Shown piece after piece: positions 43,400 to 51,772 of a stretch of DNA of 64,000 nt. The stretch comes from BCD1 sp965230565 (GTDB taxonomy: Bacteria > Bacteroidota > Bacteroidia > Chitinophagales > Saprospiraceae): positions 806,001 to 870,000 of the forward strand of contig CBDDLH010000016.1 of NCBI GenBank assembly GCA_965230565.1, given 5' to 3'. How positions within the stretch are numbered: the stretch's first letter is position 1; every line of letters starts with the position of its first letter. Below the pieces are notes generated by a model, which was given only the letters and a program-made list of their open reading frames with translations, had not been told where the DNA came from and ran no database searches. A program made the position numbers and the translations under genes.

Positions 43400-44476
43400 T
43401 TACTCTTCAAAATCAAAACTCAACTGTATCCCCTCCAAAATATGCTCTTTTTCCAGATTGGAGACCGTCAACCCCAGCAACCGCACTTTTTCAAAACCTT
43501 CCAGGCTGCCTTCCAGTAATTCGTAGGCCACATTTTCGATCTTCTCCAAATCCCTGACTTCGCCTGAAAAGGACCGACTTCGGGTAATGGTCTTAAAATC
43601 CTCATTGCGGACCTTAATACTGATGGTACGACCGAAATTGTCGGTTTTTTTCATGTATTCAAAAACTATCTTAGCCAGTTTTTTCAACCGGTCCTTTTTT
43701 TCCACCAGAGCTGTAATGTCTTCCGAATAAGTCCGCTCCGCCCCTATCGACTTGCGGACGCGGTTGGGGTTTACCGGGCGGTTGTCCTCTGCCCTTACGA
43801 TTTTGTAATAATGCCGGCCAGCTTTGCCAAACCGCTTAACAAGCTCTATCTCTGATAGCTTCTTTAAATCGGCACCGGTAAACACGCCCATATTTTTCAT
43901 CTTCTTAGCAGTCACCTTGCCAATGCCGTGGAATTTTTGAATGGGTAACTGGTCTATAAATGCATCCGCCTCTTCAGGAAGAATGACCTTCATGCCATCG
44001 GGTTTATTGATATCAGAAGCAATCTTGGCCAGGAATTTGTTAAAGGAAACGCCTGCAGATGCAGTGAGTTGGGTTTGCTCCCTGATCTTCGCCCGGATCT
44101 CCATAGCGATCTTCATGGCCGAGCGGTACCCTTTTTTATTCTCCGTTACATCCAGGTAGGCTTCGTCCAGAGACAGCGGCTCCACAAGATCAGTGTATTC
44201 ATGAAAAATATCGCGTATCTGCCGGGACACTTCCTTGTACACATCAAACCGATGCTTTACAAAGATTAAATGAGGACACAAACGAATAGCTTTGGCAGAC
44301 GCCATTGCTGAACGTACACCAAACACCCGTGCTTCGTAACTTGCCGCTGCAATGACTCCTCTTGAACCACTGCCTCCCACCACGACAGGTTTGCCCTTCA
44401 GAGAGGGATTGTCGCGTTGTTCTACGGAGGCGAAAAATGCGTCCATGTCGATATGGATGATCTTGCGGTCGGACAT
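43400..44476 (-). CDS. dinB: DNA polymerase IV (Y-family)
   Basis: A 358-residue translesion polymerase. The catalytic N-terminus has IIHIDMDAFFASVEQRDNP, the palm acidic pair SLDEAYLDVT, the fingers RGVIAAASYEARVFGVRSAM, the helix-hairpin-helix thumb region KFHGIGKVTAKKM, and little-finger motif KSIGAERTYSEDI. The length and the absence of a C-terminal cysteine-rich or UBZ extension are as in bacterial DinB. It replicates past lesions at low fidelity and is generally DNA-damage-induced, but no obvious LexA box could be seen in the 5' region. An inverted repeat array follows its stop codon. Confidence 0.96.
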   Translation of the reverse strand: MSDRKIIHIDMDAFFASVEQRDNPSLKGKPVVVGGSGSRGVIAAASYEARVFGVRSAMASAKAIRLCPHLIFVKHRFDVYKEVSRQIRDIFHEYTDLVEPLSLDEAYLDVTENKKGYRSAMKIAMEIRAKIREQTQLTASAGVSFNKFLAKIASDINKPDGMKVILPEEADAFIDQLPIQKFHGIGKVTAKKMKNMGVFTGADLKKLSEIELVKRFGKAGRHYYKIVRAEDNRPVNPNRVRKSIGAERTYSEDITALVEKKDRLKKLAKIVFEYMKKTDNFGRTISIKVRNEDFKTITRSRSFSGEVRDLEKIENVAYELLEGSLEGFEKVRLLGLTVSNLEKEHILEGIQLSFDFEE

Positions 44477-44582
44477 AGGGTAAATTTACGAAAACAGAAT
44501 GAAAGGAGGGCGCCAAGGAAGCGCAAGTGGAATAAAAGTGACATCCCGTACCATAGGTCGGGAGGACGCGAGGACTTTTTAA

Positions 44583-44783
44583 ACACAGGGGGCACGGAGA
44601 AGGCACAGAGGACACGGGGATATGGTTTACGGTGAACGGTGGACGGTGGACGGCCTACGGTAGACGGTTTTTAAAAGCTGGAAGGAATTAATATATTAAC
44701 ACTTGAAACTCCTGGAATCCATGGAACTTTTGAAACTCCTAAAGCGAACATGTTAATAAAAGAGTCAATAACCAGCAACCAGC
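44583..44783. repeat. Cluster of four short-period repeat families
   Basis: A 309-base spacer between dinB and the next gene is mostly repeats: nonamer-like CACAGAGGN/CACGGAGN units (44583-44621); six heptamers of form NNNACGG (44626-44667); a nonamer set GAAACTCCT, GGAATCCAT, GGAACTTTT, GAAACTCCT (44705-44740); and two AACCAGC heptamers (44770-44783). Different families abut each other. No gene was found in the spacer. Confidence 0.8.
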
Positions 44784-44785
44784 AA

Positions 44786-45208
44786 CTAAAGTATCGAAAT
44801 ATCCTTACTCCGGATTTCAATTTCCGTTTCGATTAGGGTGCGTAGGTGATCGGTGAATCGGTAGGTGGAGAATCGTCTTTGAAAGCGATAAAGGATCATG
44901 GCTGACAGCCCGGCGAATAAAGGGATAAAAAACAAGAAGACATACCCAAAGAGCAAATGATCCGTCATGAAAGAATAAATGGCCGTGACCAGGCAGACGA
45001 CAACGATAAAACCCGTTGCTATCAGCATTCTTCTCAGGAAAAATACCTTTTCGGTTTGGTCATCCAGTTTATGAAGAAAACTGTAGAGTTCATGGGTCTC
45101 GAAATAGTCAGGACCGAATTCCAGCAGCAAGGCCAAATCATCGTTGACAGCCTGCTCGATACGGAGCAGACTCCTGTCCAAATGATCTGTTCTTTTGAAA
45201 AGCTGCAT
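44786..45208 (-). CDS. Small two-helix membrane protein, unknown function
   Basis: A 140-residue protein with a charged N-terminal helical region (MQLFKRTDHLDRSLLRIEQAV), two hydrophobic segments (roughly 62-80 and 88-110; IATGFIVVVCLVTAIYSF and GYVFLFFIPLFAGLSAMILY) and a basic/acidic C-terminal tail (RFTDHLRTLIETEIEIRSKD). The layout suggests a helical-hairpin inner membrane protein with both ends in the cytoplasm. I do not recognise the family. The gene is read away from a STAS-domain gene that lies 180 bases upstream on the same strand, and a strong terminator separates the two. Confidence 0.72.
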   Translation of the reverse strand: MQLFKRTDHLDRSLLRIEQAVNDDLALLLEFGPDYFETHELYSFLHKLDDQTEKVFFLRRMLIATGFIVVVCLVTAIYSFMTDHLLFGYVFLFFIPLFAGLSAMILYRFQRRFSTYRFTDHLRTLIETEIEIRSKDISIL

Positions 45209-45253
45209 AAAAAAGAAAATTGCGTTCGTTTATTAAGAAACGAAAATACAAAA

Positions 45254-45300
45254 AAAAATTCTTGACCGCAAGACAACATATGCAACGGTCAAGAATTTTT
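45254..45300. terminator. Intrinsic terminator after the STAS gene
   Basis: A perfect 15-bp stem (AAAAATTCTTGACCG / CGGTCAAGAATTTTT) with a 17-base loop. It lies between the STAS gene and the small membrane protein gene. Confidence 0.93.
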
Positions 45301-45389
45301 CCCATCCCTTCAAAATAAGGATGTTTTCAGGTATTAGATCGTTAAATCCGAAAAGGGAGCCAAATGATATGCTTCAGCACCCTCGTTAA

Positions 45390-45770
45390 TTACAATTCTT
45401 CGTCAGAATTAAGTTCATTTTCAATTTCCTTGGCGAGGATCAGATCCACACCAGCTTCTACCGAATCCACGATGGTCAGTACTGAATCCAATCTGGAGAT
45501 GGTAATCAGTTTTTGAACCGAAGGATGATCTATACCCGTAATGATAAAGTTTCCGAGGGCCTTCCAAAGCCGGTTGGCTGTCAAAATGGCGCTCAACCCG
45601 GAAGAGTCCACAAACTTTACATCGGAAAGATCAAAAATCAGGTTCTGGACTCCTTCGTTGGAGAGCAGGACAAACTCTGATTTCAGATCCGGAGCAAGCA
45701 GAGAATTCAGGTTCTCTTCGTCCAGTTTGAAGGTTGTGTATTTGGATTGTTTATCTATTACGAACTTCAT
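45390..45770 (-). CDS. STAS-domain protein (anti-sigma factor antagonist-like)
   Basis: A 126-residue protein. LDEENLNSLLAPDLKSEFV and IFDLSDVKFVDSSGLSAILTANR match the STAS fold of SpoIIAA/RsbV, and DSSGLS contains the Ser that is phosphorylated in anti-anti-sigma factors. The acidic tail (LAKEIENELNSDEEL) is extra. Such proteins bind a kinase/anti-sigma partner in a phosphorylation switch; no partner gene is nearby, so the target is unknown. A minus-strand TACATTTG (45841-45848) is a possible -7 promoter element upstream. A strong terminator follows. Confidence 0.93.
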   Translation of the reverse strand: MKFVIDKQSKYTTFKLDEENLNSLLAPDLKSEFVLLSNEGVQNLIFDLSDVKFVDSSGLSAILTANRLWKALGNFIITGIDHPSVQKLITISRLDSVLTIVDSVEAGVDLILAKEIENELNSDEEL

Positions 45771-46211
45771 GTATTAAATTAATTTTTAGCCAATCAGGTC
45801 GACAGTCTTTAAAGGCATCGACACATTTATTTCTGCCCCACAAATGTATCAAATTTAAAACTAGTAAACATAAATATTTGTAAAAATATTGCCATTGTAA
45901 AAAAAATGCGTTCCTTAGTACATTAACTGTAACGCCTTATTAGATTACAGGTTTTACTATTGGCAGGCTTTAGCAATAAGAGTTAGAAAAAGCAAAACAA
46001 TAATAATTTCCTGATGTTATATATCAGTAGTTACCCTGTCACCTATTTCCCACTACCCTAACAAAAAACAACCTGATTTGTCATTTAAATCGGAAAAAAA
46101 GGCAGGAATTACTGCCTGGCACGGTTTTTATGAATTTTTATGGAACCATACTTGATTAAAAGGCATATTATTAAGATTATTGTGTATAAGAATTTGACGA
46201 ATTAAATTAAG
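45771..46211. other. Intergenic region upstream of clpC
   Basis: A 441-base AT-rich spacer between STAS (-) and clpC (+). It has a possible STAS promoter element (TACATTTG, 45841-45848, -) and a short hairpin GGCAG/CTGCC followed by a T-run near 46102-46135. No classical HrcA/CIRCE operator was seen, and no gene. Confidence 0.45.
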
Positions 46212-48764
46212 ATGAATAATAAAAAATTTTCCCCGAAGGTTAAACAAGTCATAGCAAAAAGCCGCGATGAGGCTTTGAGACTTGGATATGACTTTATCGG
46301 TACGGAGCATTTATTGCTTGGAATCGTCTCTGATAACAGGAGTCTGGCCATTCGCGTTTTACAGTCTTTGGAAGTAAACCCGATCCAGCTCAGACAAGTC
46401 ATTGAAGAATCCATTCAAAGACTCCATACTTCCATCGCCAATTTGAATGTTGGCAACCTTCCATTCAATCGTCAGGCCGAAAGAGCCCTTAAAGTTACCT
46501 TCCTGGAAGCTAAGCTTCTGAGAAGTGAAGAAATCGATACGGAACATTTGCTGTTGTCCATTCTCAAGAATAAGGACAATCCTGCAGCCAAGATCCTGGA
46601 GCAGTTCAATGTCGATTACCAAACGTACAAAGACGAACTGGAATACGTCAAGCAGGAACTCGACATAGATGATCGCGTTGATCCGTTTGCTCAGGCTTCG
46701 GATGCTGATGAACCTTACGACGAAGAGGACAACCCTTCCAAAGGATATCACCAGGGACGTAAATCACCTACGAAATCGAGAACTCCCGTTTTGGATAATT
46801 TCGGTAGAGATATCACAAAACTGGCAGAGGAAGATAAACTGGATCCAATCATCGGTCGTGAAACCGAGATTGAGCGTGTTTCTCAAATTTTGAGTCGTCG
46901 TAAAAAGAACAATCCAATCCTCATTGGAGAACCAGGTGTTGGTAAAACTGCCATCGTCGAAGGTCTCGCCCTCAGGATCGTGCAAAAGAAAGTATCCCGT
47001 ACGCTCTTTAACAAGCGTCTCGTGATGCTCGACCTCGCTGCTTTAGTAGCAGGTACCAAATATCGTGGGCAGTTTGAGGAAAGGATGAAAGCTATCATGA
47101 CGGAACTGGAAAAATCCAGAGATGTAATCCTCTTCATCGACGAGATCCACACTATTGTTGGTGCCGGTGGAGCAACAGGTTCACTGGATGCTTCCAATAT
47201 CTTCAAGCCGGCACTCGCTCGTGGTGAATTGCAATGTATCGGAGCTTCAACGCTGGACGAATACCGCCAGCATATTGAAAAAGACGGTGCCCTGGACAGA
47301 AGATTTCAGAAGGTAATGGTAGATCCTCCTTCAGCGGAAGAAACTGTTCATATCCTTCACAATATCAAAGGTAAGTACGAAGAATTCCATAACGTCAGTT
47401 ATGATGACGAAGCTATTGATGCTTGCGTAAAGCTCAGTGATCGTTATATTTCTGACCGCTTCCTTCCGGACAAGGCAATTGATATCCTGGATGAGGTTGG
47501 CGCCAGAGTTCACCTAAAGAACATCTTCGTTCCTGCGCATATCGAAGAACTCGAAAAGGAAATCGAAGAGCTCAAGGAATTGAAAAATCAGGCAGTAAAA
47601 AGTCAGCAATATGAAAAAGCTGCTGATCTGCGTGATAAAGAATCCAAGTTGGTAAGAAAACTTGAATTCGCTAAAGTTCAATGGGAAGAAGAAGCCAAAA
47701 CCAAACGTTATCCGGTAATTGAGGACGACATTGCGGAAGTTGTGGCTATGATGACAGGTATTCCTGTGAACAGAGTTGCTCAGAACGAGAGTAAGAAACT
47801 CATTGAGATGAAATCCGATATGCAAAGTGTCATTATCGGTCAGGATGAGGCGATTACCAAGATCACAAAAGCGATCCAGAGAAATCGCGTCGGATTGAAA
47901 GATCCAACCAAACCGATCGGATCTTTCATTTTCCTCGGACCAACCGGTGTTGGTAAAACAGAGTTGGCCAAAGCACTTGCCCGCTATCTGTTCGACAGTG
48001 AGGACGCACTCATTCGTATTGATATGAGTGAGTACATGGAGAAATTCTCTGTAAGCCGTTTGATCGGAGCCCCTCCGGGTTATGTTGGTTATGAAGAAGG
48101 TGGACAATTGACCGAAAGAGTAAGACGTAAGCCTTATTCTGTAATTCTTCTGGATGAGATCGAAAAAGCTCACCCGGATGTGTTCAATATCTTACTGCAG
48201 GTATTTGACGATGGACAGTTGACCGATGGACTCGGCCGTAAGGTTGATTTCAAAAACACCCTTGTGATCATGACTTCCAATATTGGCGTTCGCCAGTTGA
48301 AAGACTTTGGTCAGGGTGTAGGATTTGCCACTAAAGCAAGAAGAGATTCTGCTGAAGACCATTCCAAGGGAGTTATTCAAAGTGCATTGAAACGTACTTT
48401 CTCTCCTGAGTTCCTGAACAGGATTGATGATGTTGTCATCTTCAACAGTCTTGGAGAGGAAGAGATCTTCAAGATCATCGATATCACGCTTAAGGATCTT
48501 TACAAGCGTCTGGACGGCCTTGGATACAAGCTTACGCTTACAGAGAAAGCGAAGAAGTTCGTTGCGGAGAAAGGTTATGACCCTCAATTCGGGGCAAGAC
48601 CGCTGCACCGTGCTATTCAGAAATATATTGAAGACCCGCTGGCTGAATTCATCCTCAATGAAAGACCTGAGGAAGGATCAAAGCTCAAAGCAGTTCTCAA
48701 TAAATCTGGTGATGGTTTGAACATTACGCTTGCAAAAAAAACCAACACCAAAGTTGAAAAATAA
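46212..48764 (+). CDS. clpC: ATP-dependent Clp protease ATP-binding subunit
   Basis: An 850-residue Hsp100 unfoldase. It has the double Clp N-domain (KSRDEALRLGYDFIGTEHLLLGIVS and its repeat), two AAA+ modules each with Walker A (GEPGVGKTA, GPTGVGKTE) and Walker B (VILFIDEIH, VILLDEIEKAHPD), a UVR-type middle region (EKAADLRDKESKLVRKLE) and a sensor-2 end (GARPLHRAIQKYIEDPLAEF). The UVR motif and N-domain order assign ClpC rather than ClpA/B. It feeds unfolded proteins to ClpP. There is no mcsA/mcsB or ctsR neighbour. A perfect terminator lies after the gene, followed at once by infC. Confidence 0.96.
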   Translation: MNNKKFSPKVKQVIAKSRDEALRLGYDFIGTEHLLLGIVSDNRSLAIRVLQSLEVNPIQLRQVIEESIQRLHTSIANLNVGNLPFNRQAERALKVTFLEAKLLRSEEIDTEHLLLSILKNKDNPAAKILEQFNVDYQTYKDELEYVKQELDIDDRVDPFAQASDADEPYDEEDNPSKGYHQGRKSPTKSRTPVLDNFGRDITKLAEEDKLDPIIGRETEIERVSQILSRRKKNNPILIGEPGVGKTAIVEGLALRIVQKKVSRTLFNKRLVMLDLAALVAGTKYRGQFEERMKAIMTELEKSRDVILFIDEIHTIVGAGGATGSLDASNIFKPALARGELQCIGASTLDEYRQHIEKDGALDRRFQKVMVDPPSAEETVHILHNIKGKYEEFHNVSYDDEAIDACVKLSDRYISDRFLPDKAIDILDEVGARVHLKNIFVPAHIEELEKEIEELKELKNQAVKSQQYEKAADLRDKESKLVRKLEFAKVQWEEEAKTKRYPVIEDDIAEVVAMMTGIPVNRVAQNESKKLIEMKSDMQSVIIGQDEAITKITKAIQRNRVGLKDPTKPIGSFIFLGPTGVGKTELAKALARYLFDSEDALIRIDMSEYMEKFSVSRLIGAPPGYVGYEEGGQLTERVRRKPYSVILLDEIEKAHPDVFNILLQVFDDGQLTDGLGRKVDFKNTLVIMTSNIGVRQLKDFGQGVGFATKARRDSAEDHSKGVIQSALKRTFSPEFLNRIDDVVIFNSLGEEEIFKIIDITLKDLYKRLDGLGYKLTLTEKAKKFVAEKGYDPQFGARPLHRAIQKYIEDPLAEFILNERPEEGSKLKAVLNKSGDGLNITLAKKTNTKVEK

Positions 48765-48782
48765 TTAAATTCATCATAGATT

Positions 48783-48821
48783 AGCACAGCTGTCCGGAAA
48801 ATACTCGCTGACAGCTGTGCT
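48783..48821 (+). terminator. Intrinsic terminator of clpC
   Basis: A perfect 12-bp stem (AGCACAGCTGTC / GACAGCTGTGCT) with a 15-base loop and T6. It overlaps the ATG at 48817 that might otherwise be taken as the infC start. Confidence 0.94.
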
Positions 48822-48849
48822 TTTTTATTTGTTAACAAAAAAAAATATA

Positions 48850-49431
48850 TTGGCTAAGAGAAGATCAAGAAATCCCAATCAGGGTAAAGCAAAATTTAAT
48901 TTCAGAGTAAACGAAAGAATCAGGATTCCGGAAGTTCGTCTGGTCGGAGACAACCTCGATGAAATAAGTGAAAAGGTCGGACAAAAGATAGAATCCGGGA
49001 TTTATTCTACCAACGTATTGAAAAAATGGGCTGAAGAAGTCGATCTTGACCTGGTAGAAATTTCACCTAAAGCAAACCCTCCGGTAGTTCGAATTACCGA
49101 TTACAACAAATTCCTTTATGAACGTAAAAAGAAAGAAAAGGAATTGAAATCCAAAACAGCAAAAACAGTTGTTAAGGAAATCCGTTTCGGACCAAATACC
49201 GATGATCACGACTTTAATTTTAAACTCAGACACGCCATAAAATTTCTGAAGGATGGTGCCAAGGTAAAAGCCTTTGTACAATTCCGTGGGCGTACGATTG
49301 TCTTTAAGGACCGCGGTCAGCTGTTACTGCTTAAGTTTATCAACGAGCTGGAAGAATACGGTGTCGTGGAAGCACTTCCCAAAATGGAAGGTCGTAGGAT
49401 GTTTGTGATGATCACTCCTAAAAAGAAATAA
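48850..49431 (+). CDS. infC: Translation initiation factor IF-3
   Basis: About 194 residues. The frame is open from an ATG at 48817, but that lies within the clpC terminator hairpin, so I start at the TTG at 48850, giving (M)AKRRSRNPNQGK, the usual basic lead. IF-3 signatures: RVNERIRIPEVRLVG (N-domain), VDLDLVEISPKANPPVVRITDYNKFLYE, KEIRFGPNTDDHDFNFKLRHA and KAFVQFRGRTI. IF-3 prevents 50S joining and proofs start codons, and its gene often uses a rare start codon for self-control; the TTG (or the ATA before it) would fit that. It begins the infC-rpmI-rplT cluster, although a terminator and promoter separate infC from rpmI. Confidence 0.92.
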   Translation: MAKRRSRNPNQGKAKFNFRVNERIRIPEVRLVGDNLDEISEKVGQKIESGIYSTNVLKKWAEEVDLDLVEISPKANPPVVRITDYNKFLYERKKKEKELKSKTAKTVVKEIRFGPNTDDHDFNFKLRHAIKFLKDGAKVKAFVQFRGRTIVFKDRGQLLLLKFINELEEYGVVEALPKMEGRRMFVMITPKKK

Positions 49432-49478
49432 TTTTCTTTCTAAATAATTCAGTTTAACTGACAAATAAACTGAAAAAT

Positions 49479-49516
49479 AGGCTAAGGCATAGGTATGCAC
49501 ACCTGTGCTTTAGCCT
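49479..49516 (+). terminator. Intrinsic terminator or attenuator between infC and rpmI
   Basis: A 16-bp stem (AGGCTAAGGCATAGGT / ACCTGTGCTTTAGCCT) with G-U pairs, a 6-base loop and T7. It can end the infC mRNA; partial read-through into rpmI-rplT is possible. Confidence 0.88.
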
Positions 49517-49585
49517 GTTTTTTTAATATTGACTAATTATTCGCATTATTCGGGCACATTTTGAGGAATAAAAGAAATTAAAGCT

Positions 49586-49615
49586 TTCTATTTAGTTATT
49601 ATTTTTATACCTTTG
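49586..49615 (+). promoter_or_regulatory. Promoter of rpmI-rplT
   Basis: TACCTTTG (49608-49615) matches the Bacteroidota -7 element; 19 bases upstream a TTC (49586-49588) stands for TTG. It lies just after the infC terminator and 26 bases before the rpmI start. Confidence 0.7.
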
Positions 49616-49641
49616 CCGACCGAAATAAAAAATTTATTAGC

Positions 49642-49836
49642 ATGCCTAAGATGAAGACACATTCCGGTACTAAGAAAAGATTCAAAATTACCGGATCTGG
49701 GAAAGTAAAACGCTTTCAGGCAGGTGCTGCTCACCTTTTGAGAAAAAAGAGCAAAAAAGCAAAGTTGAATTTGAGAGGAGCAACTACTGTGCATGAGCAC
49801 GATGCGCCTAGAATCAAAAAGCAACTTTGTAAGTAA
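49642..49836 (+). CDS. rpmI: 50S ribosomal protein L35
   Basis: A 64-residue basic protein with the L35 pattern: MPKMKTHSGTKKRFKITGSGKVKR at the start, then KSKKAKLNLRGATTVHEHD and a short basic end. It is a late-assembly protein of the large subunit. It precedes rplT by 77 bases in the standard infC-rpmI-rplT order. Size and both ends are as expected. Confidence 0.97.
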   Translation: MPKMKTHSGTKKRFKITGSGKVKRFQAGAAHLLRKKSKKAKLNLRGATTVHEHDAPRIKKQLCK

Positions 49837-49913
49837 ATCATTTTTTTAACGAGAATGCAGAACCAAAGCGTGTAGAAAATTGCACCTCTGCATTGTACTA
49901 AAACAATTAAACA

Positions 49914-50261
49914 ATGCCTCGTTCAGTAAACGCAGTCGCGTCAAGAAGAAGACGCAAAAAGATCTTAAAGGCCGCCAGAGGTTATTTTGGCGCAAGAAGT
50001 AAGGTTTATACGGTAGCTAAAAATGCTGTTGAAAGAGCAATGCAGTATGCTTACCGTGACAGAAAGAATAAAAAGCGTGCTTTCCGCAGATTGTGGATCG
50101 CTCGTATCAACGCAGGAGTTCGTCAGCATGGGTTGTCCTACTCAAAATTCATGCACCTGCTGTCAGAAAACAAAATCGATTTGAATCGTAAAGTTCTGGC
50201 AGACATGGCGATGAACCACCCGGATACTTTCAAAGCGATCGTTGATTCTGTTAAAAAGTAA
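49914..50261 (+). CDS. rplT: 50S ribosomal protein L20
   Basis: A 115-residue protein with PRSVNAVASRRRRKKILKAA at the start, followed by YFGARSKVYTVAKNAVERAM and FRRLWIARINAGVRQHGLSYS, the L20 signature. L20 binds 23S rRNA early in assembly and in other bacteria also represses its own operon by binding mRNA; whether the leader here has an L20-like fold is not clear. A perfect terminator follows. Confidence 0.98.
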   Translation: MPRSVNAVASRRRRKKILKAARGYFGARSKVYTVAKNAVERAMQYAYRDRKNKKRAFRRLWIARINAGVRQHGLSYSKFMHLLSENKIDLNRKVLADMAMNHPDTFKAIVDSVKK

Positions 50262-50278
50262 TCGCAAACGATATACCT

Positions 50279-50314
50279 AAAAAGGCTGACCGGTTTCAAC
50301 TGGTCAGCCTTTTT
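50279..50314. terminator. Bidirectional intrinsic terminator after rplT
   Basis: A perfect 13-bp stem (AAAAAGGCTGACC / GGTCAGCCTTTTT) with a 10-base loop and T8. It lies one base from the stop of the convergent gene at 50316. Confidence 0.95.
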
Positions 50315-50315
50315 T

Positions 50316-51542
50316 TTATTCCTTTAACCGGAATCGCCGGATCAGAATCGCATCACTTTCCTTAAGATTAGAATTCATTACGATCACCGTTTCTTTTTTC
50401 CCATCGACAACTGATACCGCCACGGTATTGGGAGGAATATCCCCAAGGTCTTCCGCATGAAGAATCAATAAATTCTCTTCTGCATTGAGCTTTACGGGAA
50501 TTCCACGTTTGTACTTCTGAACCCTGTAATTATTCAGTATGCGCTCCCCATTAAGGAATAAGGTTGCATAATCTCCATCGACAGTTCCACTATCCCATAT
50601 CTTAATCCGTACATCCTTACTGCTAACTTCTACGGTTCTGCCTACCTTCACCACCCTATCTGTCTTATCTTCATAAGGCTTGGTCATTAAGTTAATTTCT
50701 TTACGGATCTCTTTTGTAAGTACTGGTTTTTCAAGAATCAGACTCCCGGGGGCACAAGCACCCAATTCGGGGTCGTGTTCCTCTATAAATCCACTCCAAT
50801 CGCCTTCCAGAAAATAACTCATTCCCCTACGGCTCAATTTTAAAGTACCTGATTTAATACACCACTTCCAGTTTGGATCAGTTCGTTCTTCCACATAATT
50901 CTCTTTCAAAGTAAACTGTTGTGAAGATTCATCATAAAGCCAGATCAAAGCATGTTTTGCACTCCCTCCATTTCCTTCTGATACGATAAATGAGGATCCT
51001 ACTCCGGCTTCTTCCAGGTTGAATTCATAATAAAAGCCATAATCACGATCCGATTGGGAAAGATTTCCGGTCCATTTACCGATCATAGAAAATTCCTCTT
51101 CCTTAACTTCTGTTTCAATGGAAGCAGTTTGTTTCAAAAGCATAGTTCCAGGCTTACAACCTTTGGCAGTCCACTCCCCTGCTAATTGAGCTCCTGCAGC
51201 TAATTTTGAATAATTAAGGGTAATAGATTTTAGACACCATTGAGGATTTTCTGGTTTGAGTTGTTTTACTTCCTGAAGCAACAAACGATTGTCCTCTGCA
51301 ATACCCGTAATAACAAATTCAGCAGCTGTAGTACCGTCTTCAGCCTTGGAAGTGGCGACACCCGAGACTGCTTCTCCGGTAATAGATAATTCAAGCGTAT
51401 AAAAATAGGTTGACCTGCTACCATTTTGCTCAACGGTTCCCTCCCATTTGCCGGCGAGGTGTTGGCCCTCCAAAAGATGTGCACTGAAGAAAAAGGTCGA
51501 AATGATAAACAATCGGAGTAGGGCAATAACTGCTGGTTTCAT
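50316..51542 (-). CDS. Secreted protein with duplicated lipocalin-like module, unknown function
   Basis: About 408 residues from the Met at 51542 (MKPAVIALLRLFIISTFFFS, a signal peptide). Two repeats of about 130 residues follow: GKWEGTVEQNGS to LAGEWTAKGCKPGTMLL, and GKWTGNLSQSDR to LEGDWSGFIEEHD, with GACAPGSLILEK. Each starts with GxWxG and has a WCxKS pair, and each ends in a Cys-Pro-Gly strand; this resembles small lipocalin-like beta-barrels. The C-terminal 110 residues (VEVSSKDVRIKIWDSGTVDGD, then LFLNGERILNNYRVQ) form a separate beta domain that I have seen in several Bacteroidota exported proteins. I do not assign a function. It converges on rplT. Confidence 0.75.
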   Translation of the reverse strand: MKPAVIALLRLFIISTFFFSAHLLEGQHLAGKWEGTVEQNGSRSTYFYTLELSITGEAVSGVATSKAEDGTTAAEFVITGIAEDNRLLLQEVKQLKPENPQWCLKSITLNYSKLAAGAQLAGEWTAKGCKPGTMLLKQTASIETEVKEEEFSMIGKWTGNLSQSDRDYGFYYEFNLEEAGVGSSFIVSEGNGGSAKHALIWLYDESSQQFTLKENYVEERTDPNWKWCIKSGTLKLSRRGMSYFLEGDWSGFIEEHDPELGACAPGSLILEKPVLTKEIRKEINLMTKPYEDKTDRVVKVGRTVEVSSKDVRIKIWDSGTVDGDYATLFLNGERILNNYRVQKYKRGIPVKLNAEENLLILHAEDLGDIPPNTVAVSVVDGKKETVIVMNSNLKESDAILIRRFRLKE

Positions 51543-51758
51543 CTTTATTTGCATAAAAATACAAGTTTGCGAGGTTTGAAAACCTAATAAACACCTTTTT
51601 CATAACTGTGTTTTTATGGTATGTATTATGTTATTTGGCATGAATCCCCCAATTCCCGGAATATTCTTTTATGAGCACATGGCTCAACTTCATCCCATTA
51701 AAAATAAAATTTATATATAAAATACTACAATAACACGGATTAAATAAATAAATTTTAC

Positions 51759-51766
51759 TAATTTTG
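51759..51766 (+). promoter_or_regulatory. Candidate -7 promoter element for the 51.8-kb RNA
   Basis: TAATTTTG fits TAnnTTTG, but no TTG lies 19 bases upstream. A transcript starting near 51773 would run through the structured region to the terminator at 51951-51973. Confidence 0.4.
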
Positions 51767-51772
51767 GGCAAT

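Noticed and set aside
48817..48849. ATG start for infC at 48817
   Set aside because: The ATG is inside the clpC terminator stem and its extra residues are not seen in IF-3 proteins.
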